From: Epichloe hybrida
Lineage: Eukaryota; Ascomycota; Sordariomycetes; Hypocreales; Clavicipitaceae
Assembly: GCA_019022495.1 (NCBI GenBank)
Contig: JAFEKR010000122.1
Location: 1-37,382, forward strand
Reading direction: 5' to 3'
Length of the DNA: 37,382 nt
The notes beneath the pieces are model-generated. The model was not told the DNA's origin, made no database searches, and worked only from the letters and a program-made list of their open reading frames with translations. Below are positions 8,971 to 23,606 of this stretch, in pieces. Within the stretch, counting starts at the first letter, position 1, and every line of letters begins with the position of its first letter. The translations under genes and the position numbers were made by a program.

Positions 8971-9381
8971 GGTCGCTGTAAGAAGTGGGCGACTGCCGCG
9001 CGTGAGTTCAGCTCGATAAGTTACAGGCGGTCAGAATATCACTCGCGGTATCTCTTCAGGGTGCACGTTGGCAAGGCTCCTTTCGAAGTTTGGAAAGAAA
9101 TAAGAACTGAGATCTGTTTGTTGGGTTGTGGATGGTGGGATGGTGAAGGCAGCTCTGCGAATGACGCAGTTTGGCAGTGCAGTTGTGTGACGTGGAAGTT
9201 TGCCAGCTAGCGTCAACTGTGATTCGTTCAAGCCTTCTAGGTTTTGGAGCTCCTGCAACTTTCTGCAACCCACATCCACGCCGACTGGCGAACTTGTCAA
9301 CATTTATTACGTTCAATTTTTTCTTATTTTAAAAAAAAAAAAACTTTGATCACCCACAGTAACAAGCATCTCGTCATCATC
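8971..9381. promoter_or_regulatory. Divergent ufd1/lin1 promoter region
   Basis: A 411-bp gap separates the start codons of two head-to-head genes, so their promoters must be close or shared. An A tract of about 12 lies at 9331-9342 just before the lin1 start. A TGACGCAG element (9160-9168) and a TGTGACGT element (9185-9192) resemble bZIP/CRE-like half sites; that reading is inference only. Confidence 0.6.
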
Positions 9382-10797
9382 ATGTCGTCGCGTCATTCAG
9401 CGGCGCGGCCGAATCGAGCCGGCGAGAATTTTGCCCGGACTCACCACAACGAGACCGACAATGACGGCTCTCATGCCAAGTTTGACGTTCGCAATCCTTC
9501 TATTCTGGCGCCAGACTCGAGGGAAGACGACGCCATTTTAGACGCAGACGTAATTGGTGGCAAAAGTTCGACCAAGCGTGGCGCGGTCAACTTGGATGGC
9601 TACGACAGCGATTCGGACAATGAGACATTCAACGTCAAGGCGGCGAGCCGGAAAAAGGGCAAAGTGGACATTAATGAGCAACTCGACAACTACGATGCTG
9701 CTGGAGAAGCTGCAGCTCCAGTGGCTGGTGCTCCTGGTGCGGAAGATGATGATGACGACGATGACATGTTTGCGGTGGGTGGTGATGCTGATCAACCCAA
9801 GGACGAAGAAGAGGAGGCGGACGATGCCGGTTTCGACAAGTCTGGAAAGAAGAAGAAGGATGTTCGATTTCTCGATGCTACACAGATCATGGGCCAAGAT
9901 CACGGCAGCAGAAGCGGCGGCCACATACGGCTTGATGAAGAGGAGAGCGATGACGACGAAGCGGAAGCTCAACTGGCGGCCGAAGAAGAAGGGTTAGATG
10001 ACGAGGTGGGCGCTGGCGGGCGCAAACGAAATGCACCCAAAGTGGAGGCCTTCAACTTGCAGGCCGAGATGGAGGAGGGACAGTTTGACCAATCCGGCAA
10101 CTACGTTCGCAAAGCAGGCGATCCAGACGCTGTCCACGACAACTGGCTGGACGGTGTGAGCAAAAAGGACATGAAGAGGGCGGCCGAGGCGCACGAGAAG
10201 CGCACGGTGGAAGCGCGCAAGCAGCGTCTCCAGGAGGCCGACGTTCTCGTGTCCGATCTGCTCAACACCCTCATATTGCGCTTAGAACCTTCGGAAACGC
10301 CTCTCGAGGCATTGGCTCGGTTGGGCAAACATCAAACCAAGACCAAGAGGATACCCAAGTGGAAACTCAAAAAGATGAACAAAGGCGGCGCAGAGCACAC
10401 GGAAGTGGGCAAGGAGGCTGACGAGAATCCAGAGCAGACCCGAGTCAAAGAGTCCATCAACGCTGTCACTGAGGCGGCCGACAAATTGCTCAGTCGAGAT
10501 TACGAGGATATTTACGACCAAGACCGCGAGCTGTTGATGCGGGCGTACCGTCGCGAGACCGGGGAGGATTGGGTCGAACCTCATCAATCACAGCGAGAAG
10601 AAGACGAGCAAAGCGAGCCAGCCAACATGTGGGAGTTTCGATGGACAGACGGTCGAGATGACGCCGCGAAGCAGGGCCCCTTTGATGCCGCTTCGATGAG
10701 AGCTTGGCAAGATGCAGGCTATTTTGGGCAAGGAGTTGAGTTCCGGAACGTGCGCGACGGCGATGATGGATGGACGACAAGCGCGATTTTCGGCTGA
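9382..10797 (+). CDS. lin1: Lin1/CD2BP2-like U5 snRNP protein with C-terminal GYF domain
   Basis: A single exon of 471 residues. The open frame extends upstream, but the ATG at 9382 (MSSRHSAARPNRAG) follows an A tract and gives the expected start. The N-terminal two thirds are charged and acidic (EDDDDDDDMFAVGG, KDEEEEADDAG) with family motifs KKKKDVRFLDA and EAFNLQAEMEEGQFDQSGNYVR. The C-terminus has the GYF signature W-E-F-R-W and GPFDAASMRAWQDAGYF (from residue 432). GYF domains bind proline-rich peptides; CD2BP2/Lin1 binds the U5 snRNP and is released on tri-snRNP assembly. It is longer than the yeast and human proteins (about 340), mainly through the acidic part. It is likely a nuclear splicing factor. 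Confidence 0.92.
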   Translation: MSSRHSAARPNRAGENFARTHHNETDNDGSHAKFDVRNPSILAPDSREDDAILDADVIGGKSSTKRGAVNLDGYDSDSDNETFNVKAASRKKGKVDINEQLDNYDAAGEAAAPVAGAPGAEDDDDDDDMFAVGGDADQPKDEEEEADDAGFDKSGKKKKDVRFLDATQIMGQDHGSRSGGHIRLDEEESDDDEAEAQLAAEEEGLDDEVGAGGRKRNAPKVEAFNLQAEMEEGQFDQSGNYVRKAGDPDAVHDNWLDGVSKKDMKRAAEAHEKRTVEARKQRLQEADVLVSDLLNTLILRLEPSETPLEALARLGKHQTKTKRIPKWKLKKMNKGGAEHTEVGKEADENPEQTRVKESINAVTEAADKLLSRDYEDIYDQDRELLMRAYRRETGEDWVEPHQSQREEDEQSEPANMWEFRWTDGRDDAAKQGPFDAASMRAWQDAGYFGQGVEFRNVRDGDDGWTTSAIFG

Positions 10798-11819
10798 TGC
10801 CGGGGAGCTCTTGCAGCTGTGAAGCTCCGGGAAGAACTGCCAAGTCGGCGGATATGCAGCTAATCCAGATGGTCAATTCCCGCCATGCGTCCGAGCCGCA
10901 CCCACGCGATCAGAAGAGGTACCCCACGATGGGAGATTGAAGCCATCGTGAGAGCGGTCCACCCGCCAGAAGGCCGGCCGGAATTGGTGTGTCGAGCAAT
11001 GTTTGGCCCCTCTTTGTGTTTTGTCCCCTCACTCGTGCTGCGGCTCTCGTGGCTTGACTTAGCAGTGGCTCACCGCGAAGGGAGTCGGGGCATTGAGTGA
11101 TTTATCATTTCTATTACCCTCACAGTGTAGTCTCATATCTATGGTGTCATTAGGCCAGCGGTTCTACAGCGGTGGTACTTGGCGGCCGGGGCGGCGAGAA
11201 CCGGGTTAACCGGGTCCAGCGGGCACCATTCGTGTTGATTTTCTCTTGTCCCGCCAATGGTGGTGAGTGCTCAATCTGCTGTGAGGTCCCCGCCGGATCC
11301 GGGAAAAGACGCATCGGGCTGGGTGGAGTGGTGGGATGATGGTCAGGCAGATGGAGCTTGTTAGCGCTCTTGACATCTTCAGCAACGAATGGGGACGGAA
11401 CTGTTGAGGGAGCTCAACTTGTCCTTGGGCGTTTTCTAGCGCTGGCAGATCGAGCATGGACCCTTGTGGTGCAGCGTGATGGGTAACATGTAATCCGTGT
11501 GAGCATGAGGTTGGTCAACGTGATGGTTGGTGTTGATTTGCCTTGTTTCGAAGCATGTCTGGGCGCAAGACTCTTCCGAAGGGGGCCGCGATAAATATAG
11601 CGATGAAGCAAACAATGTCTCAACCTTTGCCATTCCGACACCGCATGGTACCGCATCGTCGGATGTATCATGTCGAGTAGAGTCGCAAGATAATTTCCAA
11701 CGCCCCATGTTCGGTGACATGGGGATTGATGAGCATCGATGACGGGCCGCCCAGCAGGTAGGCCAGCAGGTAGGCCAGCCATTAATTATCGAGTGTGGGA
11801 TGGGGCCATGAATAATGTA
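10798..11819. other. Intergenic, no gene seen; short tandem repeat
   Basis: No ORF here shows family features. The span should hold the lin1 3' end and distal gpd promoter sequence. At 11746-11780 a 12-bp unit (gtaggccagcag) is repeated about three times. A TAATCCGT word occurs at 11491. Confidence 0.5.
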
Positions 11820-13563
<1,744 letters not shown>

Positions 13564-14510
13564 GTCTTTGCTACTCTTTTGACGGCTTGAAGAAAAAGAA
13601 TTACGAAACGTCAACTTGGGTCCGACGTTGCAATGAAGACGAAAAAAAAAAAAAAACCTCCACGAACCCATCGGTCACATGAAAACAGCACGCAGGAAGG
13701 GAGACTATGAACATGTTGATAGTGACAATGAAAACAAAGAGTAGCCTCTTTCAAAAAGGGCGCTGACTGTGGAATCTGGAGTATATAGCTTGCTCGATCA
13801 TGATAATAGATTCCTGTTTTTCCATCCATGATGTTGTCTTTGAAATGAATAACACTTTGTATTCCATTTGTCAGTATATGCCATTACATGCCAGTGCTCA
13901 CATCTAATTGGACCAACACACTCCATGGAAGTCACAAATCATCATTTGATCCACATTGCATTGACATGACCCTTGGACTCGTCCGTAACACAACTCAGTC
14001 ATGGTATAATTTTTGTTACTCCCCGTACCCAGGGAATACAGCAAAGACTCAGCTAGTGAAGATGTAATTTGACTCTTTCCAACCACATCCAGTCTTTTCA
14101 ATCCCACATGGGATACATGGCAAGGAAAATTGTGCGCATCGACCCATTCTATCCTGGCTCTGTAAAGGGAAGGGGGGGGGGGTAGGGAAATCGAGCTACA
14201 TGGCGCAATCTTTCCTCTCCGTGGTCATCGTTTTTTGTTCAAGAATCAGAATAAATGCAGAGGGGATATCGTGATACATAAGGGGTGGAAAGTGAAATTT
14301 TAGAAAGAAGCAAGTAGTTGTGTCTGCCGGAACACGTGGAAAGGGGGGGGGATAACAGAGTGAAAGCAAGCAGCGAGGGAGAGATTTTATTCTTCAATCG
14401 TCATCGTGGGGTGCATATCTTGGGTGGACTGCGCGGGCCAGGAAGAGGGAAGGGCCTCGTCCTCGTTTTCTCATAACACGTGGATGAGGGAGATGGTCCT
14501 GGTGCTAATA
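13564..14510. other. Convergent intergenic region, 3' ends of gpd and AFF-like gene
   Basis: The flanking genes point at each other, so this 0.95 kb holds two 3' regions. It includes an A tract (13640-13655) and G homopolymers (about 14170 and 14345). I see no supported gene. Confidence 0.55.
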
Positions 14511-17189
14511 TTACCTCCTGTGACTTGGTGGTTTCACGGGCCAATTCTCGCGGAGAGTGGGCTCCTGGGCCCAGTCGATATTTTCCTCGACACACCATTG
14601 GCGCAGAGCGCGCAGCGAGGCTTCGACGATGTCGTCGAGCGTGGACCAAGGGTGCACGTCGACGCGTAATCGGGGATTGCGCACGGCGGCATTGGCCTCG
14701 CGCACCTGGAGCCACATTCTGCATTTCCGGCGCTCCTGCTTGGCCAGGTTCTCCATGACGGATTGCGACGCGAGGTTGTCGTGGTGGACGTAGCACTTGA
14801 CGATCTCGTCGATGGACACGCCGTAGAGGAGGAGGAGCATGGCGTACAGCGGCTGGTAGTTGGTCACGTCGGCGCGGCGCATCTCGATTTCCAGAAAGTC
14901 CATGAGCGGGAACATGCTGTTCCAGCCCGTCGTGTCGCCAATCTTGTTGTACATGGCCCGGTATACGTTCTGGGCGTGGAACCCCATCATGAAGGCGATG
15001 ATGCTCTCGAGGCTCAGCACGTAGCCCAGCTTGACTTTGGATTCGCCCGGCCTGTCTCTCATGCTCAAAGCGCTGTCGCCGCGATACTTCTTCATGATAA
15101 GATCCGCGTCATGCTTGAGATTCTTGCCCACAATCATGAGCCTCTCTTCCTTCTCTCTCACCATCCTGGCTTCCGGCTTCTCTCCCTTGACTGCCACCAC
15201 CGCCTCGCTACCGTTCGGTCGCCGATCGACCGTTGCAGATGCCGACGGTGTCGAGTTGACCAGCTCCGTAGGTGGTGTTTGTGCCACCGAGTTTGTCGAG
15301 CTCACACGGGACATGGCCGTCGTCTTCTTCGATGGCGTTGACGGAGTACCAAGCTTGGGGTGTCCTGACATGTCCGATGACCTCGGTCGCTTCATGGCGG
15401 TCGCTTCTGCCGCCGAAAGACCCTCGGCCGAGCCCATTGGTCTTTTTCTCGCTGGCGGTTGCTGTGCCGCCGCATCATCATTGCTACCCGCGCGAGCTTT
15501 TCGGTCAAGCTCCCTTTCCCGTTCCGATTGGCTTCGTGAGACCTTTCTGTGCGCCGGTGCATGCCCAACTATTCTTGCAAAGGATGGGCGCAGGCTCTTT
15601 GGCACATCGAGCATCACAACCAACCTCCGGCGATGGCCCAATTTACTACTGGCTGGGGCAGGAACAAGCTTGACATGGTCATCCACGTCTCCGTTCGCTG
15701 CTGGTCGCTTCCTAAGGCCCAGCACGTCTCTGCCGTCTCTGGGTCTCTCGTCTGATGAGTCCGATGTTGACTTCTTCCGCCGCCGCAACTCAGCTTCGAC
15801 GGCTGGTGGTAGCGTGGGCGACAATAACGGCGGGATCACCGCGGGCGGTCGTGGCTTCTTTGCGACTGGGACTGTTGGATCGAGCCTTTTCGACCTGTAT
15901 GATGCGCTTCCTTCGTCGGCGTCGTCGCGCCGCTTTCTCTCCCTGTCCTTCCTTGCGTTTGCATATTCCTCTTCGGCTCGTAATCGTTTCTCCCTTTCTC
16001 GACTGTCGAAACTCAAGTGCAAGGGGGAAAGTAGTGGTGGCACAAACGACTTGGCGGCGGCGGACGCGCCATCTGCCTTTGTCGGTGGTGTGCCTCGGCT
16101 GCTGTTGTGTGCAGCCGCGTTGGGCCGGACACCGTTGACCGAGTCGCCACGAGATCGGCCGGTTGGAGGGGTTTTGCGGTCAGGGTTCGTAGCACCTTTC
16201 AGGAGAGATCTGCCATTGGGTAGTGATGATGACGGGGGGGTTCCTCGTTCATCCTTTGATGAGGATACGGCTGCTACATCGCGATGGTCGCGGTCTCGAG
16301 ACGGAGGTGGGATCTTATCCTTGCGACGAGGGACGTCATCACGGTCACGTTGGAATCGGTCTTCGGCAAGGCGTCGGTCGTCAGGCCGTGACCGTTTTTG
16401 AGGGCGGTCATCGTCGGCATCAGGCATACGCCGTTTGCCCGCAGGTGACGGCGGTCGGGGGGGTAACGACGCTGGTTTTGGTGGCAGTCTAAGAAGAAGA
16501 AGACAAAACATTGTTAATCAAGTGCGTCACGACGTTAAAAAGGAGCATAGCATCCGGCTTGTTGCGCACCGTGATTCGGGAGCGATGCCATCGCGATTGG
16601 GCTTTGGTTTCGCGCTGGCCGAAGATGAATCCAAGTCCCGTATTCTCGTCAGGCCATCGGATCGTCTCGATTCTTGATGTGGTTTGCCGCCATCGGCGTG
16701 TGGTATCGCGGGCGTGGGCGTGGACGTGGACGTGGACGTGGACGTCGCGGCGGAGCCGGTGGGAGGAGGCGCGGCGCGCTCGGCCTCGTTCCTTTTCGCG
16801 ATGGCAGGTTCTGGTGGTGACGCAGATGGCACGATGGCCGTCTTCTTGTTCTTGTAGTCGCTCAATGACAGCTTCTTCTTCTCTGCTGTGGTGGCACCCT
16901 TTGAAAGCGCGCTGACCTCGCGAGGGACGGGCTTGGAAGGCTCTTCGCGCATGTCGTAATAAGACCTCGTGAGTAAAGTGCCACGATCGGCCTCGGACAA
17001 GAATGTTAGATACTGTAGGCGGGTGTTGTGCCATTCCTCGAAGCGACGTTTCGCGCCGCGGGACTCGGCGACGTCGTCGTCTTCCGGGAGAGGGCGATGT
17101 CGCCAAGTAGGCGAGAATGACAGATGATGTGGTTTTTCGGGGAGAATGCGCTTGGAGAGCACCTCAACCGTCTTCGCCGCAGCTTCCAT
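14511..17189 (-). CDS. Large disordered nuclear protein with AFF4/Ebp1-like C-terminal domain
   Basis: Two exons, 17189-16570 and 16488-14511, with an 81-bp intron (CG|gtgcgc ... cttag|A, phase 2), give 865 residues. The start MEAAAKTVEVLSKRILPEKP was chosen because this region looks conserved. N-terminal motifs are FEEWHNTRLQYLTFL and KKKLSLSDYKNKK. The middle is low complexity (Ser-Thr repeats, many KKR and RPRD clusters) and predicted disordered and nuclear. From about residue 650 the chain becomes helical: VGKNLKHDADLIMKKY, then KLGYVLSLESIIAFMMGF, then NYQPLYAMLLLLYGVSIDEIVKCYVH. This order (a KxLKHxAD-type helix followed by a helical repeat bundle) resembles the C-terminal homology domain of AFF4-type scaffolds, whose fission-yeast counterpart Ebp1 works with the elongation factor ELL. 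I offer that as inference; the family name is not certain, but the gene is real. Confidence 0.72.
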
Positions 17190-18344
17190 TGTTCGCGGGG
17201 CGTGACCATACCGCGAGGCAGGACGCGGCGGCGAGCGATGGAGCGCAAGCGGCGACAACTGACGGCCAGGGGATTGCGTCACAGCAGAAGCAGCAAAGCT
17301 ACGTCGTCACAACGCGCAAAATGAGCTGCTTCCGCTGACGACAGGAGAGGGGCGTTGTGCGTCGACAAGCTGGGTGCGCGCAAGCGAAAGCGTGTGTCAG
17401 TCGGTCGGTCGGCTGGCTGGCTGTTGGTGATGAACGGGTGCGTGGGTGCGTGGGTGGTGCGTGGGTGCGTGGGTACGTGGGTACGACGTGGGTACGACGT
17501 GGGTACGTAATCCGTAACTCGATCGGAGCGACCGAAATGATGTGATGGCGTGAGATCTACCGACTAGGCAGGATGGGGCGGCCGGCGTGGGTTGTCACTC
17601 GAAGTCACTCGTCCGGATCGTCCCACACGAATCAAGTCAAGTCAAGTGGTCGGGTCGTCGTCACTCACCCCCAACTTCAACTTGCAAGCCAAAAACTCAA
17701 CGGGCTGATGATTTTGGGTTTTGGTTTTTGGGTTTTTGGGGTTTGTTTTGGGGAGGAGGGGGGCCAAGGAAGGGTATTCCCAACGCCTTCTGAATCAGGG
17801 AAACCGAAACAAATGGACGTGTCGGCTGCCAAGAAGAGTAGAGCCAGCTGGCAGGGCTGCGAGTCGCGACTCACTTCACCCTCTCTTCTGGGGTTACTCC
17901 GTGTGTGTTTTTTTGCGATTCGTCGCGGTGAAACCACGGGCCACAAGTGCAGCTGCGCCGGGAGGTTGAAACAACTTTAACAAAGAAAATAAAAAAATAA
18001 ACCAACCGACAATGTGACAATGGGGGAAGAACAGAGTGTCGACAAGCCCGGGCGAGATGCGGCGGAATCTCTTTCTGGGGTGGTCTCACACGCTTCCCGC
18101 CTTTGCCAAGGAAAAGAAAGAAAAAAAAAAAGAGGCTGCCAATGAAAATGACCCAAAGGCCGGGGCCAGAGGAAGAAGGCTACGTGTGGCTGGCTGGCTG
18201 GTGACTTCACAACGGGCACGCGCCGCTTTCCCCGGTCTACCAAGCATGCATAATAATGAAAGCATTCACTTGCGCTTTTCCTGCGCTCTGCGGTTACCCT
18301 ATTGTTTCGGTATGTGCCTTCAGGCGAGTAATGAAAATTACGCC

Positions 18345-18375
<31 letters not shown>

Positions 18376-18799
18376 GTTTTGTTCTACCGCTCGTTCAGTG
18401 ACTACTCTGCTGCATGCTTTTTTCCTTTTGGTTCTCCTTCCCCTCGCATGACTGCCATGTTACCAAAGCAGAGGCAACAACACTTTTGAGGCGTGGCCGC
18501 GTCAAGGTGTCGAATATAAAAGAATTGCTTGCCCCTCCCTCAGGTCAAACGACAGAAGGGGTGCTGATGAAAAGTCGGGCTGCAGTATCCGTGGTTTGAT
18601 CTTGGAGAGCTCATCTAGGTAGACCCTTCTACGCCAAATCGTACAATACAATGAAGAACGGGAAGAAAATGCCAACAGGATCCCGACAAGTCATCCCCTG
18701 CACCATCAAGTTTTTACCCCAAGAACGCCATCCAGCTCTCAATCAATAGTTGTCCCTCTAGAATATCAAAGCATCCCCCTGGCTCTGTGGGAGTCATTC
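17190..18799. other. Long intergenic region with G-rich repeats and T tract
   Basis: No convincing gene in 1.6 kb. Contents are a GTGGGTGC-type repeat (17437-17507), a G/T-rich stretch (17707-17760), A/G runs near 18113-18132 and a T homopolymer of about 25 (18349-18375). The left end should carry the promoter of the AFF-like gene and the right end the rvb2 3' region. Confidence 0.55.
17437..17507 (+). repeat. G-rich tandem repeat (GTGGGTGC/GTGGGTAC), G4-capable
   Basis: Successive units of 8-11 bases, mostly cgtgggtg and cgtgggta, give eight GGG runs spaced by 4-8 bases on the plus strand. The repeat lies about 250-320 bases upstream of the start codon of the minus-strand AFF-like gene, so the G-rich strand is the template strand of that gene. 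Confidence 0.8.
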
Positions 18800-20083
<1,284 letters not shown>

Positions 20084-20849
20084 GATTGTGATGTGCCTTT
20101 GCGATGTGATTGGGGATTTTGCAAAAGTCGAGGAGAGCTGGTGAGAGGGAGTGTCAGCCACCTCGAGCTTTTGCTCGCCCTTGCAAAATTACCTGCGCTC
20201 ATCAGAGTTCTCGAGTCTCAAGTCCTAGGCCAGGTGGATCCACAAAAACATCTCACCTTGGGTGCACGGGACACCCAATTGAGCATAAGCGCTGGGCGTG
20301 GCGGGTACGCCTAAAAATGGGTTTGCAGGCGCTGATTCGTGGTATTAGTAGCTTTGTCAGCCAATTTATGTATGGGCCCACTTGTCTTCTTCAATTTCAG
20401 ACCGCCCGCATTTTAGATATTAAAGACCGTGCCAAAACATCAGGCTGTCGCACGAACCAGGCATCAACAAATGACCAACCATCACGCTTTGGCATCCCCT
20501 TTCTGGTAGAGGCTGCTTACAGTATACATATGCGTTTGTCTGTTCTGGTACGGCTCAAGCCCGATCCGGCCGTTGCTCCATGCTTTCTTGTTTGTTAGGG
20601 ACGGGACCTTAAACCTCAAGACGAGCCCGTCTGTCATTGACGCTTGCATAACCGAGAATACTGCCTGCATTGGCCTGGTCATAGCTAAGCGTTCTCGTTC
20701 CTGAATAACCTGTCCCTTGGTTCACAAATCTTTGATAAACATATATCCCCACCGTTGGGCCCTCTCATTCGTCGATTTGCCTATTTGCCTCATCAGCGTC
20801 TGCCAGCTGTCGAGGGCCACGTGACAAAAGCCGCCGGCTGGTCGAAACC
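20084..20849. promoter_or_regulatory. Divergent upstream region between rvb2 and coiled-coil gene
   Basis: This 766-bp gap lies between two start codons facing away from each other. I see no ORF with protein features. It should contain both promoters. Confidence 0.5.
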
Positions 20850-22241
20850 ATGATGAACGACCGCCGTCGGTCCTTTGACCACGATGGTCGGCACGAGGAC
20901 AGAAGGAACCCGGGCTCTTATGGTCCGAAAAAAGACTTGCGCAGAAGCTCTTACAACTATGATCGACGCCACGATACCCATCGCAGTGGCAGCTATCGCG
21001 ACTTGTCACGTTTCGAAGACGATCAGCCGCCCAGCACCACGACTGACAAACGTAGGCCTCTTCTACCCCGTGCTCACCGCAGAGTCTTTCTCTGTGCAGT
21101 GCCTATCTCTACCTTCCCACTGCTTGTCTGATGCAAACTAACCAAACCACCTTTCAAGATCCCCCACTGCCATCCACAGCGACAGCAACAATGCATCAAG
21201 CAGGCCTGGCCAACAGTCCTCCGCACCGCGAGCCAGACATAAGGAGTCTGATCGACATTTTCTGCGACAAGGTGTGGTGGCTTGTGCAATGCGAGCAGGA
21301 GAGGAAAAAGGAAAAGAAGCTATTAGCTGATCGAGAACGTTGCCCGCCTGGCAATCCTGAAACGATTCACTACTCGGATATCTTGAGGCTACAAATAGAG
21401 CAATGCCAGAAGGCGAAAAAGAAATGTTCAGATCGTATGAACATGGCCGACGACAAGTTTGTGGCGGGCATTGCACACTTGATGGAGAGATACGCACCGC
21501 GCAACCAGACTTCTCCGGCCCCGGGTGACAGCGCTGTGCAAAAGGAGGATGTCGATGCAACATTGGAGAGCTTCCGCGGGACTCTTCACGCGTCCGTCAA
21601 CCAGCGGATTGAAGAAGAAGTTGAAAAACTAAGCGCTTCCACCCAGTCTCAGCTTCGGAGAGAGACGGAAGAGCTGAAGAAGAGCTTGGAATCAGAAAGG
21701 CAGCGGAACGACAGGCTGGAGAAGAGACTGGAGGACATGGAGGAAAAGTTCAAAAGTCTTGGCCAGAGTCAAGACATTTTGGCTCGAGAAAACGCATTCG
21801 ACCAAGCCAGTAAGGACATGGCTGAAGCGTCCATCAAGCTGAAGCAAGTCTTTGCAACGTTGGATCGGGTCTCCGTGAATGCTGTAACAAAAGGGGATCT
21901 AAGCACGGAATTGGAAAAATTCGACGACGCAGTCGCGACACCTTTGAATTCTGCAAACACTGACGTATCGTCGATGCCCGGCAGCAAAACGGCACTTCGC
22001 ATGCAACAGCTCTCAAGCGCCCTTGATGATATCAAGTTCGGCCTCGGACACGATGCCGGCAGCGCGGCCCCGCCATGCATCTTACACTTGCAAAATCAAG
22101 TCAGCAGTGGCGCAGAATTGATACAGGACCAATCAAAGAAGAGTGCAACAATGTCTGAGACAATAAAAACGCTCCGAGGTTCGATATCCTCATTGCAATC
22201 CGCAAAACACAGTGCGCAGGTGCCTTTGCCAGCGCCAGCGC

Positions 22242-22274
<33 letters not shown>

Positions 22275-22852
22275 CGCCACCGCAAACTACCGAAGACATC
22301 GACATCAAGATTACGCGAGTGTCCACAGGTGTCGTAGAAGACATGAAAGGCATGATGCAAGAAAAGCTAGCCACAGTCGCCAAAGAGCTAGGCTCCTTTA
22401 TCGACAACGAGAGACGCGAACGAGAAAAGTCATCTATCAAAGCGCAGGAGTCGTGTGCCCAAGTCGAATCTCTCCGACAAGGCGTCGATGAACTCAGGAC
22501 CTACACGCACACGTCGGTTCACAGACTAGATAAAATGGACCGCCACCATCTCATGCAGCTCCAGCTCCACAGGGACGCCATGGCAAGTTTCGACTCGAGA
22601 CTTCAGCTTCTAGCCATGGAGCACGCGGGCAGCGCAGAGGAAGTGGCGCTGCAGCTGCGTGTGCTCAACAAGTGGCAAAGCAACTTCACCACGAAACCCA
22701 TGTACCGCGAGATCGTGGACCACATCACCAAGACGTTGCCCACGGGGACGATTAGACAGCTGTCGGCGCTGAGTTCGCGAATCGATGCGGTAGAGAGCCA
22801 GTTGAGGACTAGTAGTGATGGGACGTTGAAGAAGCGAAAGACGCAGGGATAA
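20850..22852 (+). CDS. Coiled-coil protein of unknown function
   Basis: Exons 20850-21051 and 21159-22852 (107-bp intron C|gtaggc ... tttcaag|AT with a ctaac branch site) give 631 residues. I do not recognise a family. The first 67 residues are Arg/Asp/Ser-rich and look disordered (DRRRSFDHDGRHEDRR). Next comes a helical segment (REPDIRSLIDIFCDKVWWLV ... MNMADDKFVAGIAHLMERY), then a strong heptad-type coiled coil over about residues 190-275 (RIEEEVEKL, LRRETEELKKSLESERQRN). A Pro-Ala-Thr repeat at 22229-22276 follows, then a second helical region and a C-terminal basic end (LKKRKTQG) that may be a nuclear signal. Its promoter faces that of rvb2. A structural or chromatin-associated role is possible but unproven. 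Confidence 0.72.
22229..22276 (+). repeat. Coding hexanucleotide microsatellite (Pro-Ala / Ala-Thr)
   Basis: A run of gccagc and then gacagc hexamers encodes PAPAPATATATATATAP within the coiled-coil protein, forming a flexible hinge between helical parts. Hexamer units keep the frame when copy number changes. Confidence 0.85.
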
Positions 22853-23606
22853 GGTAGCAAGCAGTCCTCACTGCGTGTTTGTTTGTTTGTTTGTTGCTAC
22901 CTCCAACATACCCTACTGCTGATTCATGTATGTACTGCATCATATACTACGTGGCAGGCATTTGCCTTGCGGAACATTTTTCCCTTTTTTTTTTTTTTTT
23001 TTTTTTTCGCTCTTGGCATGGAGCCGACGAGAGTGGGTATTGTTATTTGCCAAATGACGCGATGGATGAGCACGCACGTCTACTTTGAACGAGAACCGCC
23101 GGAGTTACTGGGATGGAGTAGTTTTGTTCCAAAAGTAGTCAACAAAGAGACGAGTTATTTCAAATTACAAGCCCTGCTGTCCAAGAACAAACAACCAGGG
23201 TTTCACAAATCATGACGTGCCAATCCTTCCCTTCCTTCGCCGTCCGTCCCATCTTCAACACGAACTTGCCTAATGCCTAAACCTAGGTGAGCAGATGACG
23301 TCGGCAAACTATCCGATGCTCAAGTCTTGGTTGGAGAGCTCGGCCGAATCAGTTGTTCTCGACAAGACATGTTCACGTCACCGATTGAAGCCAGTCCTTT
23401 TCAAACATGTACATTTCCCAGCCTTACATTTGACGTCGTGAATAAAATATGATATATACTTCGTGATTGTCCACAAGGGGGGGACCGTCGACGGCCTGCG
23501 GACCCAGCATCGAGCCAAAAACGTCTGCATCAACCTCTGATTGGGAAACTTTAAAAAACACTTCTTACTTTTCCCGGGGGGGGGGGACTTTAAACAGACG
23601 CAGTTT
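22853..23606. other. Convergent intergenic region with long T tract
   Basis: The 3' ends of the coiled-coil gene and the bHLH gene face each other here. A T homopolymer of about 24 lies at 22985-23008, a tgtt repeat at 22876-22892 and a G run at 23577-23587. The open frame at 23467-24273 is antisense to the bHLH gene and is not supported. Confidence 0.55.

Noticed and set aside
15031..16401. 456-residue open frame on the plus strand
   Set aside because: It lies wholly antisense to the AFF-like gene, has a composition mirroring that gene's Ser/Arg/Asp codons, and shows no domain of its own.
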